Source: Rhodoferax sp. UBA5149
GTDB lineage: Bacteria; Pseudomonadota; Gammaproteobacteria; Burkholderiales; Burkholderiaceae_C
Assembly: GCF_002413825.1 (NCBI RefSeq)
Contig: NZ_DHXT01000011.1
Coordinates: 4,260-28,181 of the forward strand
Direction: 5' to 3'
DNA: 23,922 nucleotides
A program made the position numbers and the translations under genes. The number at the start of each line of letters is the position of its first letter. Positions within the stretch are counted from its first letter, which is position 1. A model generated the notes under the pieces. The model did no database searches. It had not been told where the DNA came from and was given only the letters and a program-made list of their open reading frames with translations. Of the stretch, positions 6,861 to 15,559 are shown in pieces.

Positions 6861-9195
6861 TGCCATCGTAGGTGGGGCCGCGAGATTGATCAATCGCCAA
6901 GACTGGCGGGCGGGACAGCAGGCTGACCAGCACGGTGACCACGACGCCCGCCAAAACGCCAAACACACCGGCAGAAACAGGCTGAATGCCAAACCACAAA
7001 CCCGTGCCACTCAAGCCCAAAGCAGATCTGACGGGTGCGACATTGATCGCCATGTAATAAATCGTCAAACCGAGACCGGCGATCATTCCCCCTACGGCGG
7101 CCTTTCGTGTGGTCCTGGCCCAGAATATTCCCAACACCATCGTCGGCACAAATGCCGCCCCGGCCAGTGAAAACGAAGCTGACACAAGATACAGAATATC
7201 GGCTGGCCGCTGCGCCGCAACGTAAGCAGCGGCAAGGGCCACCACCAGCAGCGCAAACTTTGACAACATGACCCTTCGCACAGCGCCCGCCCGGTCACTT
7301 TCTCCCCGAAAGAAAAAATCGTGTGCCAGCGCGTTACCGATCGTCAACAACAGGCCATCCGCCGTCGAGAGCGCTGCAGCCAACCCGCCCGCTGCCACAA
7401 GACCAGACACAACATAGGGCATGCCCCCAAGCTCAGGCGTCGCCAGCATCACAATATCGGCCCCCAGCTTGAGCTCCGAGAACTGGAGAATGTGGTCGCC
7501 ATTGACATCACTAACCGAGATCAAGGTCGGGTCCACCTTCGCCCACTGCGCGATCCACACGGGCAGGGAATCGAAATTCTGCCCGACCAAATGACTCATA
7601 ACCTCAAATTTCACCAGCACCGCCAAAGCCGGCGCTGACAAGTACAACAGCGCAATAAAAAACAGCGACCAGGCCACGGAGGTTCGCGCTTCTGCCACCG
7701 TGCGGGTGGTGTAAAAACGGGTTAACAGGTGGGGCAACCCAGCCGTGCCCACCATCAGGCAAAACATCAGCGCCAGAAAGTTGCGCCGGGAAACGTCATA
7801 CGCCTGCTGCTCTTCCTCGCTCCCGTGCGGGTCGCCAGCAAAGGGTTTGGCGTGTGGCGGCATGCCACCCAAGGGCTTGGCGCGATCCCGGTTGTCCTGC
7901 ATGGCACGCGTCCAGCGCTCGCGGGCAGCCATGGCATCCTTAGGCAGCGCAGCAAGCTCACGTCTGGCGGCAACAACGATCGATTCATCCACCATGCGTT
8001 CGTTCAGAAGTCGAATTTTTTCCTTCAGCGCTTTGCGGTCACTGTCCAGTGACGCGTCCACGTTTTGTAACCTCAGCTCAAAGTCACGCGCACGCCGGGC
8101 ATATTCATTGATCACCTGCAACTCCGCAGGCGAATTCGAGAGTTGCCGCTCCAGTTCCGTAATTTTTGGCAGTTGCTGACCGTAAACGAACGGCGCCAAT
8201 GGGTTGCCAAGCTGCTTGTAGGCCAACCATGACACCGGAATCAGGAAAGCCAGAATCAGAACGACATACTGGGTCACCTGCGTCCAGGTCACCGCCCGCA
8301 TACCGCCCAAAAATGAGCACACGAGAACGCCGCCGAGCCCGAGCAGAATACCAATTTCAAACTGGACACCGGTCAAGCGCGATGTAATCAACCCTACGCC
8401 ATAAATCTGTGCCACCACATAAGTAAAAGAACACAGTACCGCGGAAAATGCCGCGATCATCCGTGGCCAGCGGCCCCCAAACCGGACGCCAAAGTAGTCG
8501 GGGATTGTGTATAACTCCAACTTCCTCAGGTAGGGCGCGACCAGCAGACCGACCAGGCAAAAGCCGCCCGTCCAGCCCAGCACATAGGCCAGCCCCCCGG
8601 GCTGCGATTCCGTGCCGGAAAAGCCCTGGAGGTAAAGCCCGCCCGCCATGCTGATAAACGACGCCGCGCTCATCCAATCCGCGGCCGTCGCCATGCCGTT
8701 GTAAACAGCCGGGATGCGGCGTCCGGCAACGTAGTACTCGGCAGCATCGGACGTGCGGCCATAAATGCCGATCACAGCGTACAAACTGATCGTGGCGAAC
8801 AGAAAAATACCACCCACCCAGGTTTTTTTCAAACCCCAGCGCTCGGCCAGAGCCAAGACCAGCAAAAACAGCAGCAAGCACACGACGTAAATGGCAAATC
8901 TGCGATGCAGGCGGCGCTTGTAGGCGGTATACGCAACTCCGCCGGTCGCAATTTCTCCGTCCCGCTTGTTGGCAAGCCAGGCAAACACCGCCACGATGGC
9001 GATAAAGACGAATACGCTGCCTTGCGCGGCAAACCAATAGCCCACAGGCCAGCCGCCGACAATCATCTGCAGATCACGTGCAAAGAAAACGACGCCAAAC
9101 GACGCCGCAAACCAAATCAGCAGTAACCAGCCGTGCAGGTGAAAACCGCCTGAAATCGGTTTGAATTCGCTCGCCTGCACCGCCGGGTTCAACAT
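6856..9195 (-). CDS. Sodium:solute symporter, VC_2705 subfamily, with fused DUF4212-like N-terminus
   Basis: A 779-residue inner-membrane protein of the SSS (ActP/PutP-like) family, probably importing a small carboxylate with Na+. Residues about 18-80 (LLLIWFAASFGVVFFARDL, then GGWPVGYWFAAQGS) match the small DUF4212 partner that is normally a separate gene next to this symporter. The SSS core includes YYVAGRRIPAVYNGMATAADWMSAASF (about 154-180) and PHLLTRFYTT (488-497). A charged, Leu/Glu/Arg-rich insertion, probably coiled coil, spans about 344-470. An EF-hand-like loop DVNGDHILQFSE lies at 563-574. It starts 45 bases after ppsA, so cotranscription with gluconeogenic PEP synthase is plausible and hints at acetate, lactate or pyruvate transport. 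The substrate is not determined. Confidence 0.9.
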   Translation of the reverse strand: MLNPAVQASEFKPISGGFHLHGWLLLIWFAASFGVVFFARDLQMIVGGWPVGYWFAAQGSVFVFIAIVAVFAWLANKRDGEIATGGVAYTAYKRRLHRRFAIYVVCLLLFLLVLALAERWGLKKTWVGGIFLFATISLYAVIGIYGRTSDAAEYYVAGRRIPAVYNGMATAADWMSAASFISMAGGLYLQGFSGTESQPGGLAYVLGWTGGFCLVGLLVAPYLRKLELYTIPDYFGVRFGGRWPRMIAAFSAVLCSFTYVVAQIYGVGLITSRLTGVQFEIGILLGLGGVLVCSFLGGMRAVTWTQVTQYVVLILAFLIPVSWLAYKQLGNPLAPFVYGQQLPKITELERQLSNSPAELQVINEYARRARDFELRLQNVDASLDSDRKALKEKIRLLNERMVDESIVVAARRELAALPKDAMAARERWTRAMQDNRDRAKPLGGMPPHAKPFAGDPHGSEEEQQAYDVSRRNFLALMFCLMVGTAGLPHLLTRFYTTRTVAEARTSVAWSLFFIALLYLSAPALAVLVKFEVMSHLVGQNFDSLPVWIAQWAKVDPTLISVSDVNGDHILQFSELKLGADIVMLATPELGGMPYVVSGLVAAGGLAAALSTADGLLLTIGNALAHDFFFRGESDRAGAVRRVMLSKFALLVVALAAAYVAAQRPADILYLVSASFSLAGAAFVPTMVLGIFWARTTRKAAVGGMIAGLGLTIYYMAINVAPVRSALGLSGTGLWFGIQPVSAGVFGVLAGVVVTVLVSLLSRPPVLAIDQSRGPTYDGI

Positions 9196-9240
9196 CGCTG
9201 CATCATGACATCCAGAAATGCCTCATGCCATAGGTGTTTG

Positions 9241-11634
9241 CTATTGCCCGGCCAGCAGCTTCCAGGTGGCAATCACGGAATCGGGATTCAGGGAAATCGA
9301 GGATATGCCTTCCTTGGCCAGCCACACGGCAAAGTCAGGGTGATCGCTGGGACCCTGACCACAAATACCAATGTACTTGCCCTGCGCCTTGCAAGCACTA
9401 ATGGCCAGGCTGATCAAGGCTGTCACGGCGGGGTCGCGTTCGTCAAAGTCGGCTGCCAGCAGCTCCAGGCCGGAGTCACGATCGAGCCCCAGTGTGAGCT
9501 GGGTTAGATCGTTGGAGCCGATCGAGAAACCATCAAAGTATTGCAGAAACTCAGTCGCCAAAATGGCGTTACTGGGGATTTCACACATCATGATGATCTT
9601 CAGACCGTTTTCCCCCCGTTTGAGTCCATGGGTGGCAAGCAGTTCTGTCACTTTCTTGGCTTGCCCCAGCGTCCGTACAAAAGGCACCATCACCTGGACA
9701 TTGCTCAAACCCATGTCCTGACGAACACGCTTGAGCGCCTCACACTCCATCGCGAATGCCTCACCAAAATCGGCACTGACATAACGCGCGGCGCCACGAA
9801 AACCAAGCATCGGGTTCTCCTCCTCCGGCTCGTAGCGGCTGCCGCCAATCAGTTTGCGGTATTCATTGCTCTTGAAATCCGACAGGCGCACGATCACAGG
9901 TTTTGGCCAGAAGGCGGCGCCAATGGTGGCGACACCTTCCGCCACCCGGTCCACGTAAAAAGCACGCGGTGAAGCATGACCACGAGCAACGGACTCGACC
10001 GCCTTCTTCAGATCCGCATCGACATTTGGATAGTCCAGAATCGCCTTGGGATGCACACCAATGTTGTTGTTGATGATGAACTCCAGGCGAGCCAATCCGA
10101 CGCCTTCATTGGGCAACTGGCAAAAGTCAAATGCAAGCTGCGGATTGCCGACGTTCATCATGATCTTGACGGCAACCTCAGGCATTTCGCCGCGCTGAAC
10201 TTCGGTGACCTCGGTTTCCAGCAAACCGTCGTATATAAAACCGGTATCGCCTTCGGCGCAACTGACCGTCACCAACATGCCATCCTTGAGCACCTCGCTC
10301 GCATGGCCACAACCCACGACCGCCGGGATACCCAATTCGCGCGCGATGATGGCGGCGTGACAGGTACGTCCGCCACGGTTGGTCACAATGGCAGCGGCCC
10401 GCTTCATCACCGGCTCCCAGTTGGGATCGGTCATGTCAGTCACCAGGATGTCGCCGGGCTGTACCTTGTCCATCTCGCTGATGTTGTGCACGATGCGAAC
10501 CGGGCCGGTACCAATCTTCTGGCCGATGGCACGCCCTTCGATGATCACAGCACTTTTGCCTTTGAGCTTGTAGCGATACTCGGCCTTGCCTGCCGCCTGG
10601 CTCTTCACGGTTTCAGGACGGGCCTGCAAAATATAGAGTTCGCCATCCAGCCCGTCTTTGCCCCATTCAATGTCCATGGCACGACCATAGTGCTGTTCAA
10701 TCACCAAGGCATAAGCAGCCAGTTTTTCCACCTCGGCATCGGTCAACGAATAGCGGTTGCGCAATTCGGCGGGCACATCCGTAGTTTTGACCAGCTTGCC
10801 GCTAGCGGCTCTCTCGTCAGGTGTTGTGAATTGCATCTGGATCAATTTGGAGCCCAGACTACGGCGAATCACGGCGCGCTTACCCGCCCTGAGCATGGGC
10901 TTGTGCACATAGAACTCGTCGGGATTCACCGCACCCTGCACCACGGTCTCGCCCAGTCCGTAGCTGGAGGTGATGAACACCACGTCTTGAAACCCGGACT
11001 CCGTATCGATGGTAAACATGACACCTGCGGCCCCCAGGTCTGAGCGCACCATGCGTTGAATGCCGGCACTCAAGGCCACATGTTCGTGGGCAAAGCCTTT
11101 GTGCACCCGGTAACTGATGGCACGGTCGTTGTACAGGCTAGCAAAAACTTCCCTGATTTTGTGAAGTATCTCGTCGATACCCATCACATTCAGGAAGGTT
11201 TCCTGTTGACCCGCAAATGAAGCATCCGGCAAATCTTCCGCTGTGGCCGACGAGCGAACCGCAAACGACGCTTCAAGATTGCCCGCACTCAACGTCATAA
11301 ACGCATCGCGAATAGCCTGCTCAAGGTCGGCCGGAAAGGGCTGCACTTCGACCATGGCGCGAATCTCGGCACCAACCTGCGCCAGCGCCCGAACGTCTTC
11401 AGTATCCAGGGCGCTCAGGCGCGCATTGATCCTGCCGCTGAGGTCCCCATGGGCCAGAAAATCGCGGAAGGCGTGCGCCGTCGTCGCAAATCCGGTTGGT
11501 ACCTTCACGCCTGAGGGTAAATTCGAAATCATTTCGCCGAGGCTGGCGTTTTTACCGCCAACCGCCTCGACGTCGGTCATTCTCAGGTTTTCAAACGGTA
11601 CGACCAAGTCGGTCGGATTGAAAAGTGCAGACAT
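9241..11634 (-). CDS. ppsA: Phosphoenolpyruvate synthase
   Basis: Converts pyruvate, ATP and water to PEP, AMP and phosphate in gluconeogenesis. The start at 11634 (MSALFNPTDLVVPFENLRMTDVE) gives 797 residues, near the 792 of E. coli, with GGAG in front; the longer frame to 11709 is not supported. The ATP-grasp-like N-terminal domain contains VGGKNASLGEM and RSSATAEDLPDASFAGQQ. The swivelling domain has the phosphorylated His426 in GGRTCHAAIIAREL, and the C-terminal PEP/pyruvate barrel has GSNDLTQLTLGLDRDSG and GICGQGPSDHPDFA. It diverges from ppsR, which encodes its own regulatory kinase, across a 227-base gap. Confidence 0.98.
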   Translation of the reverse strand: MSALFNPTDLVVPFENLRMTDVEAVGGKNASLGEMISNLPSGVKVPTGFATTAHAFRDFLAHGDLSGRINARLSALDTEDVRALAQVGAEIRAMVEVQPFPADLEQAIRDAFMTLSAGNLEASFAVRSSATAEDLPDASFAGQQETFLNVMGIDEILHKIREVFASLYNDRAISYRVHKGFAHEHVALSAGIQRMVRSDLGAAGVMFTIDTESGFQDVVFITSSYGLGETVVQGAVNPDEFYVHKPMLRAGKRAVIRRSLGSKLIQMQFTTPDERAASGKLVKTTDVPAELRNRYSLTDAEVEKLAAYALVIEQHYGRAMDIEWGKDGLDGELYILQARPETVKSQAAGKAEYRYKLKGKSAVIIEGRAIGQKIGTGPVRIVHNISEMDKVQPGDILVTDMTDPNWEPVMKRAAAIVTNRGGRTCHAAIIARELGIPAVVGCGHASEVLKDGMLVTVSCAEGDTGFIYDGLLETEVTEVQRGEMPEVAVKIMMNVGNPQLAFDFCQLPNEGVGLARLEFIINNNIGVHPKAILDYPNVDADLKKAVESVARGHASPRAFYVDRVAEGVATIGAAFWPKPVIVRLSDFKSNEYRKLIGGSRYEPEEENPMLGFRGAARYVSADFGEAFAMECEALKRVRQDMGLSNVQVMVPFVRTLGQAKKVTELLATHGLKRGENGLKIIMMCEIPSNAILATEFLQYFDGFSIGSNDLTQLTLGLDRDSGLELLAADFDERDPAVTALISLAISACKAQGKYIGICGQGPSDHPDFAVWLAKEGISSISLNPDSVIATWKLLAGQ

Positions 11635-11861
11635 GGGGAAGCTCCAGAAGTTAAAAGCGGATCGACGCATGAAACCAAGCGTTCTGGGGCGCTGGCCATG
11701 CCCATGCACGCAGCCTGACTTTATCGTTGTTCTGGTCGGTCAGCGCAGCGCATGGAAGAATTGGGTTAGATTGGCAATATTGTAGGCGCCGAACCGGCTC
11801 ACAATGCAGTTCGTCCTTGCCGAATGCTGAAAACCAAACGAGTCTTATCCCTCTAGCCAAC

Positions 11862-12683
11862 ATGTCCAACCGAACTGTTTTTTTTATCTCCGACGGCACC
11901 GGCATCACGGCAGAAACCTTTGGTAACGCCATCCTTGCCCAGTTTGAAACCAAATCCCGTCACATACGCCTGCCCTTCGTTGACTCCGTCGACAAAGCCC
12001 ATCAGGCGGTACGCCAGATCAACCATGCGGGGATCGTGGACGGCAAAAAACCCATTGTTTTTACAACACTGGTCAATATGGAGGTACTCAAAGTCATCAC
12101 GGACGGTTGCCAGGGCATGCTGCTGGACATGTTTGGCACCTTCGTGCATCCGCTTGAAACTGAACTCCAACTCAAGTCGAATCACCGCATCGGCCGTTTC
12201 AGCGACGCCAGCAAGAGCAAGGAATACCAGGAGCGCATTGAAGCCATCAACTTCTCGCTGGCCCATGACGACGGACAGTCCAACCGCGACCTCGCGCACT
12301 CCGATGTCATTTTGGTCGGTGTGAGTCGAAGCGGCAAGACACCGACCTCGCTCTATCTGGCGATGCAATATGGGCTCAAAGCGTCCAACTACCCGCTGAT
12401 CCCGGAAGATTTTGAACGTCGGCAGTTGCCACCTGCGCTCAAAGCGCACCAGAGCAAACTTTTTGGTCTGACGATCCAACCCGAACGTCTAAGCGAAATC
12501 CGCAACGAGCGTCGCCCCAACTCCAAGTACGCCTCACTGGAAAACTGCCGCATGGAGGTGAGTGAAGCCGAGGCCATGATGCGCCGCACCGGTATCCGCT
12601 GGCTGTCAACCACGACCAAATCGATCGAAGAGATCGCGACCACCATCCTGCAAGAAATCAGACCGGAGCGGCTGGCTTATTGA
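11862..12683 (+). CDS. ppsR: PEP synthase regulatory protein (bifunctional kinase/pyrophosphorylase)
   Basis: A 273-residue DUF299-family protein. The family inactivates PEP synthase by ADP-dependent threonine phosphorylation and reactivates it by phosphate-dependent removal. Diagnostic features are the N-terminus RTVFFISDGTGITAET, HRIGRFSDA (about 108-116), and the P-loop GVSRSGKT (153-160) followed by PTSLYLA. The DVILVGVSRSGKTPTS block is the family signature. The ATG at 11862 starts at the family's N-terminus. Divergent placement next to ppsA supports the assignment. The shared 227-base gap holds a CAATATTG palindrome (11775-11782) but no promoter I would defend. Confidence 0.97.
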   Translation: MSNRTVFFISDGTGITAETFGNAILAQFETKSRHIRLPFVDSVDKAHQAVRQINHAGIVDGKKPIVFTTLVNMEVLKVITDGCQGMLLDMFGTFVHPLETELQLKSNHRIGRFSDASKSKEYQERIEAINFSLAHDDGQSNRDLAHSDVILVGVSRSGKTPTSLYLAMQYGLKASNYPLIPEDFERRQLPPALKAHQSKLFGLTIQPERLSEIRNERRPNSKYASLENCRMEVSEAEAMMRRTGIRWLSTTTKSIEEIATTILQEIRPERLAY

Positions 12684-12717
12684 TCTAGCTCAAACAGTTC
12701 GACGATAGCGATCAAAT

Positions 12718-12736
12718 CTTATTGAGAATCATTGTT
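12718..12736 (+). promoter_or_regulatory. Fur box upstream of feoA
   Basis: Aligned with the classical 19-bp Fur consensus, 13 of 19 positions agree, including the uninterrupted AATCATT core. It overlaps the -35 of the candidate feo promoter, which fits iron-dependent repression of ferrous iron uptake. Confidence 0.75.
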
Positions 12737-12760
12737 ATTAACGTGAGTTTTACGTATACT
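12732..12760 (+). promoter_or_regulatory. Sigma70 promoter of the feo operon
   Basis: TTGTTA (12732-12737) and TATACT (12755-12760) are separated by exactly 17 bases, 4/6 and 5/6 to consensus. The start of transcription would be near 12767, giving a leader of about 65 bases before feoA. The -35 lies inside the Fur box. Confidence 0.7.
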
Positions 12761-12831
12761 GACACTCATTCGCTAGCCTGTCAGCAGATTTTTGTCACAG
12801 AGCGGCGTCCTCAACCGACCATCAACCGCCC

Positions 12832-13140
12832 ATGCTACCGACCTCACAGAAGAGCGCCCGACCATCCGTAGCCCATCGTTCCGTTGATCAGATGGTGGCT
12901 CGCAGCAGCGCGACGGTACTCAGTCTGGTCGAAACGACGGGAGTTGGTCGCGAATCGGGTGTAGCGCGCCGTTTGGCCGAACTCGGTTTTTTGCCTGGTG
13001 AAGTGGTGACCGTGTTGCGACGTGGGCCGGGAGGGCGCGAACCGATTGCCGTGCAAATCGGGGAAACCGTTTTCGCGCTTCGACGTCTGGAGGCCTCCTG
13101 CATTGAGGTAGCGGGTCACGCCATGGCCGGGCAGGTATGA
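12832..13140 (+). CDS. feoA: Ferrous iron transport protein A
   Basis: A small cytoplasmic SH3-like protein that supports FeoB. The open frame gives 102 residues. The domain itself starts near residue 21-28 and includes RRLAELGFLPGEVVTVLRRGPGGREPIAVQIGETVFALRR, the usual FeoA fold pattern. An internal ATG at 12892 would give about 82 residues, nearer the usual 75-85; neither start has a clear Shine-Dalgarno. The stop overlaps the feoB start as ATGA, indicating translational coupling. Expression is probably iron-repressed through the Fur box upstream. Confidence 0.93.
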   Translation: MLPTSQKSARPSVAHRSVDQMVARSSATVLSLVETTGVGRESGVARRLAELGFLPGEVVTVLRRGPGGREPIAVQIGETVFALRRLEASCIEVAGHAMAGQV

Positions 13141-15074
13141 ACACCGCAACGTTGCCTCCGGTTTCGCGACAATCTTACGTTGCCTTGGTTGGCAATCCCA
13201 ACTGCGGAAAAACAGCTCTGTTCAACCTGCTCACAGGCGCGCGCCAGAAGGTCGCCAACTACGCGGGGGTCACCGTAGAACGCAAGCAAGGTAGCGCCCA
13301 GCTTGACAACGGGCGGACCCTGTCGATCGTCGATTTACCCGGCACCTACAGCTTGAACCCCACAACCGCCGACGAAACGGTGACACATGATGTGTTGATG
13401 GGTCTTCGCCCTGGAGAGGCAGCGCCAGACGCTATCGTGGCGGTGGTGGATGCCACCAATCTGCGCATGAATTTGCGTCTGGTGCTGCAGCTGCGCTCGC
13501 TGGGCAAACCCATGGTCGTGGCGCTGAACATGATGGACGTGGCGCGCAAGCACGGCCTGCTCATCGATGTACAAAAACTCGCCGCGGAACTGGGGTTGCC
13601 CGTGATTGAAACCGTGGCCATTGACAACAGCCTGTTTGGCAGTTGGCTGGCGCGTTGGATGGATCGATCCATAGAGAACGGACGCGAGGCCCTGCTACAG
13701 GCAGCCCAGCAGGCGCTCACCAACCAGCCACTGGCAGAGGGCCCTCTTGGGTCTTCGCACCAGATACCGATCGATCCATTGACTTTGCAAAAGCAGGTCA
13801 ATCACGTTCTGTCGGTCGCTGTTCCCCGCGCGCCACGCGTTAAACGCTTCAACCACCGTATCGACGCCGTGGTGATGCACCCCGTCTGGGGGCTGGTGCT
13901 GCTGGCGGCTCTGCTGCTCATGATTTTTCAGGCGGTTTTTTCCTGGGCCAATGTGCCCATGGACGCCATCAAGGAGGTGATGTCAGCGGTCGGTGACTTC
14001 ATCACGGCCCATATGCCACCAGGCCTGCTGCGAAGCCTGCTGGTGGACGGTGTCGTCGCGGGCGTCGGCAGCGTGGTGGTATTTCTGCCGCAAATCCTGA
14101 TTTTGTTTTTTTTCATCCTGCTGCTGGAGGATTCAGGTTATCTGCCACGTGCCGCTTTTCTGCTGGACAACGTGATGGGCAAGGTCGGTTTGTCGGGCCG
14201 GGCCTTTATTCCCCTTTTGTCCAGCTTCGCCTGTGCCATTCCAGGCATCATGGCCACCCGCACCATCCCGAACTGGCGCGACCGGCTGGCCACCATCATG
14301 GTGGCGCCGCTGATGACTTGCTCGGCTCGGTTGCCACTCTATGCCTTGTTGATCGGGGCCTTCATTCCGCAGCGCAGTGTCGGCATATTCAACCTGCAGG
14401 GTCTGACCCTGTTTGGCTTGTACGCGGCCGGCATTCTGTCGGCCATGGCGGTCGCTTGGGTATTCAAGCGCACGTGGATGAAAAGTGACTACCAGCCGCT
14501 GATGCTGGAGTTGCCACCCTACCGCACGCCCAATCTGCGCAACCTGTTGCTGGGACTTTGGCAACGCGCCGTCATATTTCTGCAACGCGTGGGTACCATC
14601 ATTTTCGCAGTCATGGTGCTGCTGTGGTTCTTGTCCACATTTCCTGGCCCGCCCGACGGGGCCACCGGCGCTGCCATCCAATACAGTTTTGCCGGCATGC
14701 TGGGCCATGCGCTGGAAGTGGTTTTTGCACCGATTGGCTTCAATTGGCAAATCTCCATCGCCTTGGTGCCTGGCATGGCCGCACGCGAAGTGGCGGTGGG
14801 CGCGCTGGGTACGGTCTACGCCTTGTCAGCCACGGGTGAAGAAACCGCCAAAACGCTCAGCCCCATCATTGCCCAGAGCTGGTCCACGGCCACTGCCTAC
14901 TCCCTGCTGGCCTGGTACGTTTTTGCGCCGCAATGCATCTCGACCCTGGTGGTGGTGAAACGCGAAACCAACTCCTGGCGCTACCCGGTCTTGATGGCCG
15001 CCTATTTGTTTGCCCTGGCCTACATGGCCTCGTTCATTACGTTTCGCATTGTCAGTGCACTCACCCTGAATTGA
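13137..15074 (+). CDS. feoB: Ferrous iron transporter FeoB
   Basis: The inner-membrane Fe(II) permease with an N-terminal G domain; 645 residues, shorter than the 773 of E. coli but with all main parts. G1 is GNPNCGKT (19-26), switch I lies around NYAGVTVE (41-48), G3 is DLPGTYS (66-72), and G4 is NMMD (131-134). The helical linker follows to about residue 240. The membrane domain starts near HPVWGLVLLAALLL and contains the gate repeats around SFACAIPGIMATRTIPNWRDR and VPGMAAREVAVGALGTVYA. The stop TGA shares its final A with the ATG of the next gene. Confidence 0.97.
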   Translation: MNTATLPPVSRQSYVALVGNPNCGKTALFNLLTGARQKVANYAGVTVERKQGSAQLDNGRTLSIVDLPGTYSLNPTTADETVTHDVLMGLRPGEAAPDAIVAVVDATNLRMNLRLVLQLRSLGKPMVVALNMMDVARKHGLLIDVQKLAAELGLPVIETVAIDNSLFGSWLARWMDRSIENGREALLQAAQQALTNQPLAEGPLGSSHQIPIDPLTLQKQVNHVLSVAVPRAPRVKRFNHRIDAVVMHPVWGLVLLAALLLMIFQAVFSWANVPMDAIKEVMSAVGDFITAHMPPGLLRSLLVDGVVAGVGSVVVFLPQILILFFFILLLEDSGYLPRAAFLLDNVMGKVGLSGRAFIPLLSSFACAIPGIMATRTIPNWRDRLATIMVAPLMTCSARLPLYALLIGAFIPQRSVGIFNLQGLTLFGLYAAGILSAMAVAWVFKRTWMKSDYQPLMLELPPYRTPNLRNLLLGLWQRAVIFLQRVGTIIFAVMVLLWFLSTFPGPPDGATGAAIQYSFAGMLGHALEVVFAPIGFNWQISIALVPGMAAREVAVGALGTVYALSATGEETAKTLSPIIAQSWSTATAYSLLAWYVFAPQCISTLVVVKRETNSWRYPVLMAAYLFALAYMASFITFRIVSALTLN

Positions 15075-15349
15075 TGACCATGGTCTCCCATTTCCTGTAT
15101 GAAGTTTTCCAGTTTTTGGCGGTGTTTTCCATGGTGGCAGGCTGCACTGTGTACTGTCTTCTCACGCTGGCACCGGATGCCCTCAAGCGACCGTTGAAAC
15201 TGGCCCTGCTGCGCTGCCCGCTGCCTGCTTTTATCTCTTCTAGGCTGCAGCAAACCGACGCCAAAGGCGCTTGCGGTTCGAGCTGCGGCGCGTGCTCATC
15301 TGGCCCGGCCACCATCCAAGCGGTGAAGTGGCACGGGCGCAAGCTCTAA
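15074..15349 (+). CDS. FeoB-associated Cys-rich small membrane protein (FeoC-like position, DUF6587-like)
   Basis: A 91-residue protein whose ATG overlaps the feoB stop (TGATG), so it is coupled to feoB. One membrane segment lies near residues 12-34 (FQFLAVFSMVAGCTVYCLLTLAP). The cytoplasmic or periplasmic tail has basic residues and then the cysteine cluster CGSSCGAC (Cx3Cx2C). Small proteins with a transmembrane helix and a Cys cluster follow feoB in many bacteria and are thought to take the place of FeoC; the cluster could bind iron or an Fe-S centre. There is no helix-turn-helix as in enterobacterial FeoC. The family name is from memory and moderate; the gene itself is well supported. Confidence 0.8.
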   Translation: MTMVSHFLYEVFQFLAVFSMVAGCTVYCLLTLAPDALKRPLKLALLRCPLPAFISSRLQQTDAKGACGSSCGACSSGPATIQAVKWHGRKL

Positions 15350-15559
15350 ATTCAAGCGCTGGCCCATTATCCAGCGGTTGCCAAGAGCGCTGGGGCATTT
15401 CAAAGAAACCATGGCGCGATCGCCGTATGCTGGAACGCCAGCCTGGCTTTGGTGATTGGCTCGGCCTGGTGGGTTGTTCCTAAATAACCTCGCTTCAGCC
15501 GTTCGCCGCAAGGTTTTAAACTATGACATTCCTTGAGCGTCCCAATTTTTCCCCCCGTC
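15350..15559. other. Intergenic gap between the feo operon and tonB
   Basis: These 210 bases hold no convincing gene. An imperfect hairpin (AACCTCGC near 15486 with GCAAGGTT near 15508, one mismatch, followed by TTT) could be a weak terminator. TTCAGC and TAAACT 17 bases apart just before tonB could be a weak promoter. I see no Fur box comparable to the one before feoA. Confidence 0.4.

Noticed and set aside
9976..11043. A 355-codon plus-strand open frame opposite ppsA
   Set aside because: It is antisense to conserved PpsA, its translation is His/Gln/Leu-rich without motifs, and it follows from the codon usage of the true gene.
11775..11782. CAATATTG palindrome between ppsA and ppsR as an operator
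   Set aside because: Eight AT-rich bases alone are too likely by chance in a 227-base gap to be called a site.
13643..13843. Short overlapping frames inside feoB
   Set aside because: They are out-of-frame shadows of an uninterrupted FeoB; no frameshift or nested gene is indicated.
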